DNA from: Clostridiales bacterium
Lineage (GTDB): Bacteria > Bacillota > Clostridia > Saccharofermentanales > Saccharofermentanaceae
Reading direction: 5' to 3'
Length of the DNA stretch: 34,312 bases
Assembly (NCBI GenBank): GCA_017617935.1
Contig: JAFZVF010000084.1
Location: forward strand, 1-34,312
Positions 32,301 to 34,312 of the stretch are shown one piece after another. The notes under the pieces are model-generated. The model saw nothing but the letters and a program-made list of their open reading frames with translations, did not search any database and was not told the origin of the DNA. Position numbers and translations under genes: made by a program. Each line of letters starts with the position of its first letter. Position 1 is the stretch's first letter.

Positions 32301-34312
32301 ATGGGTTACTTCAGTTCCGGAAAGAATTTTGCAAAGATCGCGGCAAAGATGACCGCAGGCGTTGTCCTTGCGGCATTGATCGCGGTGAATTGTCCCGTTG
32401 CGGTCAACGGCGCCGTTACAAGTAAGCCGGAGATCGAAAGGCATAAGTATGATTTAAATTGGGACCGGGTCACCGAAAAATACATAACCCCTCTGGATGA
32501 CGGCGGCTATATGATCTTCAGATATGATGGCAGCAATGCAGAAGATCTGTCGGCACCTTATCTTGTCGAGTATTATGACTCGTCATTCAGATGCAGCAGC
32601 ATAAAGAATATTAAAGCTGAACTTCCGATCTTCGGAGGATTCTATGCTGATGATTCCGGCTACTATGTCCTTACCGGTCAGGAAAACCCTCAAATGTCGG
32701 CTTCTGTTGAGTGCTTCCGTTTAACAAAATACGACAAGAGTTGGAAACGTATCGGTTCGTGCGGGCTGAAAGATTGCAATACGGTATGGCCTTTTGACGC
32801 TTCCGGATGCAGCATGACGACTGAAGGAAATCTCATGGCCATCAGAACGGGACACGGTATGTACGGAGGACATCAGGCGAACATCACAATTCTGATCGAC
32901 ATATCCGAAATGAAGATACTTGATTCACAATACGCGGTATCTAATGAGAGCACGGGTTATTGCAGTCACTCTTTTTCGGAGTACGTCAAGATAGAGGATC
33001 ATCACATTATTGGTGTTGATCATGGAGATTGTTACCCAAGAGGTATTTATCTTTGGCATTACGGAGCGGATATTACCTCCGGCAGATTCACAAACAAGTC
33101 GCCGACATATTATCTGATGCTTCCTGTAATCGGTGAGTATGAGAAGTTCGGAAATTATACCGGAGCTACCCTGGGCGGATTGGAGATCTCAAGCTCCTCG
33201 TACATAGTTGCCGGCAGCAGCATTGATAAGAGCAAATTCCCTGATTCCGAGGATTTTGAATATGATGATTATGGAAAGAAAAACATTTTCGTTTCCATAT
33301 TTGACAAGTCTTCGAAAGAAGTCAAAACCAAGTGGATCACCACGGATGCCGGCGGCAACAAGGATTATACCAATCCTTACCTTGTTAAGATAAACGATAA
33401 CAGTTATGTCTTGATATGGAGTCTGACAGAAAAAGACGATACGGTCTACTATGCCTTTATTGACGGCAAAGGAAATATTCAGGGATCCGTCAAGTCTGTG
33501 AAAGGCATACAGGCAGATTGCCAGCCTGTTGTATCGGGTAACGAGATCATATGGTATGTACGTGATGAGATCTTATGGATTGATGATGACCTTGTCGAAA
33601 TTTCTGACTCGCATTTCTACAGCATCAACATATCCGATAAGAGCTTCAGTTCCAAGGTTGCTTATGATCTGGATGTTAACCAGCCCAAGCACGGTAAAGC
33701 TTCGTTGCCTTATCTCAAGGCTCCCGCCGGTGAAGAGATCACCATAAACCTTACCCCTGACGAAGGCTATGAGCTCAGCTACATTCTCGTAAACGGAAAG
33801 AGGATCACCGGCAACAAGTTCACCGTGCCGGACGAACCTGTTGACATAACGGTCAACTTTAAGAAGGAAGGCTCGCCCAATCTTGATGATGTGGTCAATG
33901 TTGGCGATTACTCCTATCAGGTCACGAACTCAGACACCGAAGGCGCGGGCACGGTGATGCTTACGGGAGTTGTAAATCCCGTTGAAGCAGTCGTTGTTCC
34001 TGCGACTATTGACATAAACGGATACATCTATAAGGTCAACAGGATAGGAGGAACGGCGTTCTTTGAGAACCAGACCGTAAAGACCGTTTATCTGAATGCC
34101 AATGTGGCGGTTATCGACAAGAACGCGTTCTACGGATGTCCCGAACTGGTGAAGGTATCAGGCGGAGCGGGCCTCAAGACAATAGGGGAGAACGCTTTCG
34201 CAAGGTGCCCCAAGCTCAGTTCGTTCATCATAACCTCGAAGGTGCTCTACAAGATAGGCGCACAGGCGTTCTATAAGGATACGAAGCTCAAGACCATCTA
34301 CATCAAGAACAC
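32301..34312 (+). CDS. Secreted protein with BspA-type leucine-rich repeats, 5' part (3' end outside window)
   Basis: Open from ATG 32301 to the window end (670 full codons, no stop). GGAGG lies six bases upstream. Residues about 10-38 form a signal peptide (KMTAGVVLAALIAV, likely cleaved after VNG or nearby). Residues about 40-450 are a beta-rich region, possibly a propeller, with short repeated motifs such as DGGYMIFRYDG, DDSGYYVLTG and NDNSYVLIWS. Residues about 455-520 (PAGEEITINLTPDEGYELSYI, VNGKRITGNKFTVPDEPVDITV) match InlB B-repeat-like domains. From about 570 there are LRR_5/BspA repeats (RIGGTAFFEN, VIDKNAFYGC, TIGENAFARC, KIGAQAFYKD). It is probably a surface or secreted adhesin-like protein. 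The C-terminal anchor lies beyond the window. Confidence 0.85.
   Translation, partial: MGYFSSGKNFAKIAAKMTAGVVLAALIAVNCPVAVNGAVTSKPEIERHKYDLNWDRVTEKYITPLDDGGYMIFRYDGSNAEDLSAPYLVEYYDSSFRCSSIKNIKAELPIFGGFYADDSGYYVLTGQENPQMSASVECFRLTKYDKSWKRIGSCGLKDCNTVWPFDASGCSMTTEGNLMAIRTGHGMYGGHQANITILIDISEMKILDSQYAVSNESTGYCSHSFSEYVKIEDHHIIGVDHGDCYPRGIYLWHYGADITSGRFTNKSPTYYLMLPVIGEYEKFGNYTGATLGGLEISSSSYIVAGSSIDKSKFPDSEDFEYDDYGKKNIFVSIFDKSSKEVKTKWITTDAGGNKDYTNPYLVKINDNSYVLIWSLTEKDDTVYYAFIDGKGNIQGSVKSVKGIQADCQPVVSGNEIIWYVRDEILWIDDDLVEISDSHFYSINISDKSFSSKVAYDLDVNQPKHGKASLPYLKAPAGEEITINLTPDEGYELSYILVNGKRITGNKFTVPDEPVDITVNFKKEGSPNLDDVVNVGDYSYQVTNSDTEGAGTVMLTGVVNPVEAVVVPATIDINGYIYKVNRIGGTAFFENQTVKTVYLNANVAVIDKNAFYGCPELVKVSGGAGLKTIGENAFARCPKLSSFIITSKVLYKIGAQAFYKDTKLKTIYIKN

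Overview
The window looks like chromosomal DNA of an anaerobic, low-to-mid GC Bacillota of the Clostridia (gut or rumen type). Support for this: an oxygen-sensitive class III ribonucleotide reductase with its radical SAM activase, several further radical SAM or radical-linked proteins, a T-box leader, a YfhO-type membrane protein, Bacillota-style rho-independent terminators with strong AGGAGG-type ribosome binding sites, and a cell-surface BspA-type leucine-rich-repeat protein. I see no phage, insertion sequence, CRISPR array, tRNA or rRNA gene. A species cannot be named from the sequence alone.

Layout. 1-924: 3' part of tyrS and its terminator. 931-1736: a DUF4130-type DNA-metabolism protein with its own promoter. 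1737-2143: gene-free, with three inverted-repeat units of one conserved 12-15 bp arm, then a terminator for the next minus-strand gene. 2144-4869: minus-strand unit of a consensus promoter, a roughly 340-nt T-box leader (specifier best read as ATC, isoleucine) and a 780-aa HTH-cupin-acyl-CoA synthetase fusion. 4927-8042: plus-strand operon of an epimerase-like SDR with a Pro/Ala tail, maf, a small zinc-ribbon protein and a membrane protein. 8048-11198: minus-strand trpS followed by an MdoB/LtaS-like phosphoglycerol transferase. 11253-18958: a five-gene plus-strand operon (YfhO-like, nucleosidase-like, spore-photoproduct-lyase-like radical SAM, SDR, GH2 glycosidase) whose promoter places transcription start at the first ATG. 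19013-22322: nrdG-nrdD behind a promoter overlapped by two NrdR boxes. 22345-28401: a polyamine operon (speA, speE, speB, carboxy(nor)spermidine dehydrogenase, nspC) preceded by a roughly 355-nt structured leader ending in a terminator. 28408-29106: minus-strand HAD phosphatase. 29195-34312: surface and secreted proteins: a serine hydrolase with a membrane tail, a lipoprotein with two stefin-like cystatin domains, a 49-aa small protein, and an open-ended BspA-type LRR protein.

How the genes fit together. SpeA and SpeB convert arginine to putrescine through agmatine. The dehydrogenase and NspC then make spermidine from putrescine and aspartate semialdehyde, while SpeE offers a second route for which no speD is present here. 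The only good promoter for the operon lies upstream of the leader and its terminator, so expression should depend on readthrough. The T-box on the acyl-CoA synthetase suggests that activation of a short or branched acid is tied to isoleucine supply. YfhO- and MdoB-like proteins flanking trpS suggest work on a glycerol-phosphate or lipoteichoic-type polymer.

The strongest leads are the polyamine leader RNA, the isoleucine-type T-box on an acyl-CoA synthetase, the bacterial tandem stefin lipoprotein, and the overlapping nucleosidase/radical SAM/SDR cassette.
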